This document shows positions 12,526 to 13,202 of a stretch of 13,202 bases of DNA, one piece after another. Made by a program: the position numbers and the translations under genes. The DNA comes from an uncultured Burkholderiales bacterium (GTDB lineage: Bacteria > Pseudomonadota > Gammaproteobacteria > Burkholderiales > Thiobacillaceae), in NCBI GenBank assembly GCA_937925755.1, contig CALAMX010000207.1:1-13202 (forward strand). Reading direction: 5' to 3'. Below the pieces are notes generated by a model that saw nothing but the letters and a program-made list of their open reading frames with translations, did no database searches and was not told the origin of the DNA. Each line of letters opens with the position of its first letter. The first letter of the stretch is position 1.

Positions 12526-13202
12526 TCAGGCGGCGCCTCCAGGACATAGCCCATGCCGCGCACGGTGCGGATGAGCTTGGTGTCGAAGCCCTCGTCGATC
12601 TTGGCGCGCAGCCGCTTGACGGCGACGTCGATGACGTTGGTATCGGAATCGAAGTTCATGTCCCAGACCTGCGAGGCGATCAGCGCCCTTGGCAGGACCT
12701 CGCCACGGCGGCGCAGGAACAGCTCCAGCAGGGCGAACTCCTTGGCGGTGAGATCGATGCGGCGGCCGCCGCGCGTGGCCCGGCGGCGGACGGGATCGAG
12801 TTCCAGGTCGCCGGCGCGCAGGATCCCCGGTGCGACTTGGCTACGGCCCCGCCGCAACAGCGTGCGCACCCGTGCGAGCAGCTCGGCGAAGGCGAAAGGT
12901 TTGATGAGGTAATCGTCCGCCCCCAGCTCCAGACCGCGCACGCGGTCTTCCACGGCATCGCGCGCGGTGAGGAAGAGCACGGGCAGACCGCGCCCGGCGG
13001 CGCGCCAGGCGGCCAGCACCTGCCAGCCGTCCATGCCGGGCAGCCTGACGTCGAGGATGGCCAGGTCGTAGTCACCGGTGAGCCCCAGGTGCAGGCCGTC
13101 TGGTCCATTGCGCGCCAAGTCCACGACGAAACCGGCCTCGGTGAGGCCCTGTTCGAGATAGGTGCCGGTCTTGGGCTCGTCCTCGACGATCAGGATCTTC
13201 AT
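12522..13202 (-). CDS. Heavy-metal response regulator, CusR/CopR type (OmpR family)
   Basis: Transcription regulator, 226 aa, complete; its ATG occupies the last three bases of the window. The receiver domain is 1-112 with the acidic pocket EDE (7-9), phospho-acceptor D51 in LAILDVRLPG, T79 and K101. The C-terminal winged-helix DNA-binding domain (about 128-222) includes LTAKEFALLELFLRRRGEVL and SQVWDMNFDSDTNVIDVAVK (178-197), which is nearly diagnostic of the CusR/CopR/CzcR group. The sequence follows E. coli CusR closely over most of its length as I recall it. It is the first gene of the minus-strand unit, so its promoter, and probably its DNA-binding sites and a divergent metal-efflux operon, lie beyond 13202. 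Confidence 0.93.
   Translation of the reverse strand: MKILIVEDEPKTGTYLEQGLTEAGFVVDLARNGPDGLHLGLTGDYDLAILDVRLPGMDGWQVLAAWRAAGRGLPVLFLTARDAVEDRVRGLELGADDYLIKPFAFAELLARVRTLLRRGRSQVAPGILRAGDLELDPVRRRATRGGRRIDLTAKEFALLELFLRRRGEVLPRALIASQVWDMNFDSDTNVIDVAVKRLRAKIDEGFDTKLIRTVRGMGYVLEAPPE
12536..12540 (-). promoter_or_regulatory. Ribosome binding site of the sensor kinase, inside the regulator gene
   Basis: Minus-strand GGAGG within the last codons of the response regulator, ten bases before GTG 12525. It supports the GTG start of the kinase and coupled translation of the pair. Confidence 0.6.

Overview
The window is GC-rich chromosomal DNA from a proteobacterium, most likely a sulfur-oxidising beta- or gammaproteobacterium. 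The evidence is a LolCD lipoprotein-release system (so a Gram-negative envelope), the thiosulfate-oxidising cytochromes SoxX and SoxA, the lol / DUF2062 / comEC neighbourhood familiar from Beta- and Gammaproteobacteria, a SirB2-type membrane protein and a CusRS/CopRS-type metal-sensing pair. This placement is an inference; the window has no rRNA and no species marker.

Layout. Positions 1-1115 hold no convincing gene but are packed with repeats. A 71-bp repeat fills about 52-264. Next come three REPIN-like modules (REP hairpins in inverted pairs) separated by runs of a 10-bp repeat (281-683). A 23-bp dispersed piece of the 71-bp element lies at 698-720, and an inverted pair of strong hairpins at 820-912. 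Positions 1116-4518 (plus strand) carry lolC, lolD, soxX and soxA, tightly packed and possibly one transcript. Positions 4543-7499 carry a minus-strand DUF2062 membrane protein and a divergent plus-strand comEC. Positions 7524-7882 are a decayed GGDEF (diguanylate cyclase) fragment. Positions 7874-13202 are all on the minus strand. Read in the direction of transcription they are a heavy-metal response regulator, its sensor kinase, a SAM-dependent methyltransferase (each start overlapping the previous stop by 4 bases), pgi and a sirB2-like gene.

How the parts work together. LolCD extracts lipoproteins from the inner membrane. SoxXA is the c-type cytochrome complex that couples thiosulfate to the SoxYZ carrier in the periplasm, but soxYZ, soxB and soxCD are not here, so the soxXA pair stands apart from a full sox cluster. 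ComEC is the inner-membrane channel for single-stranded DNA uptake. The kinase/regulator pair probably senses a metal such as copper or silver; no efflux gene is in view. The methyltransferase appears translationally coupled to the kinase, which is the least explained link in the window.

No wholly new defence or mobile system is visible. The observations most worth a second look are the composite repeat field upstream of lolC, with compensatory base changes in its hairpins and an exact 10-bp internal period; the stand-alone soxXA pair set between lolD and DUF2062-comEC; and the methyltransferase locked to a metal-sensing two-component system.
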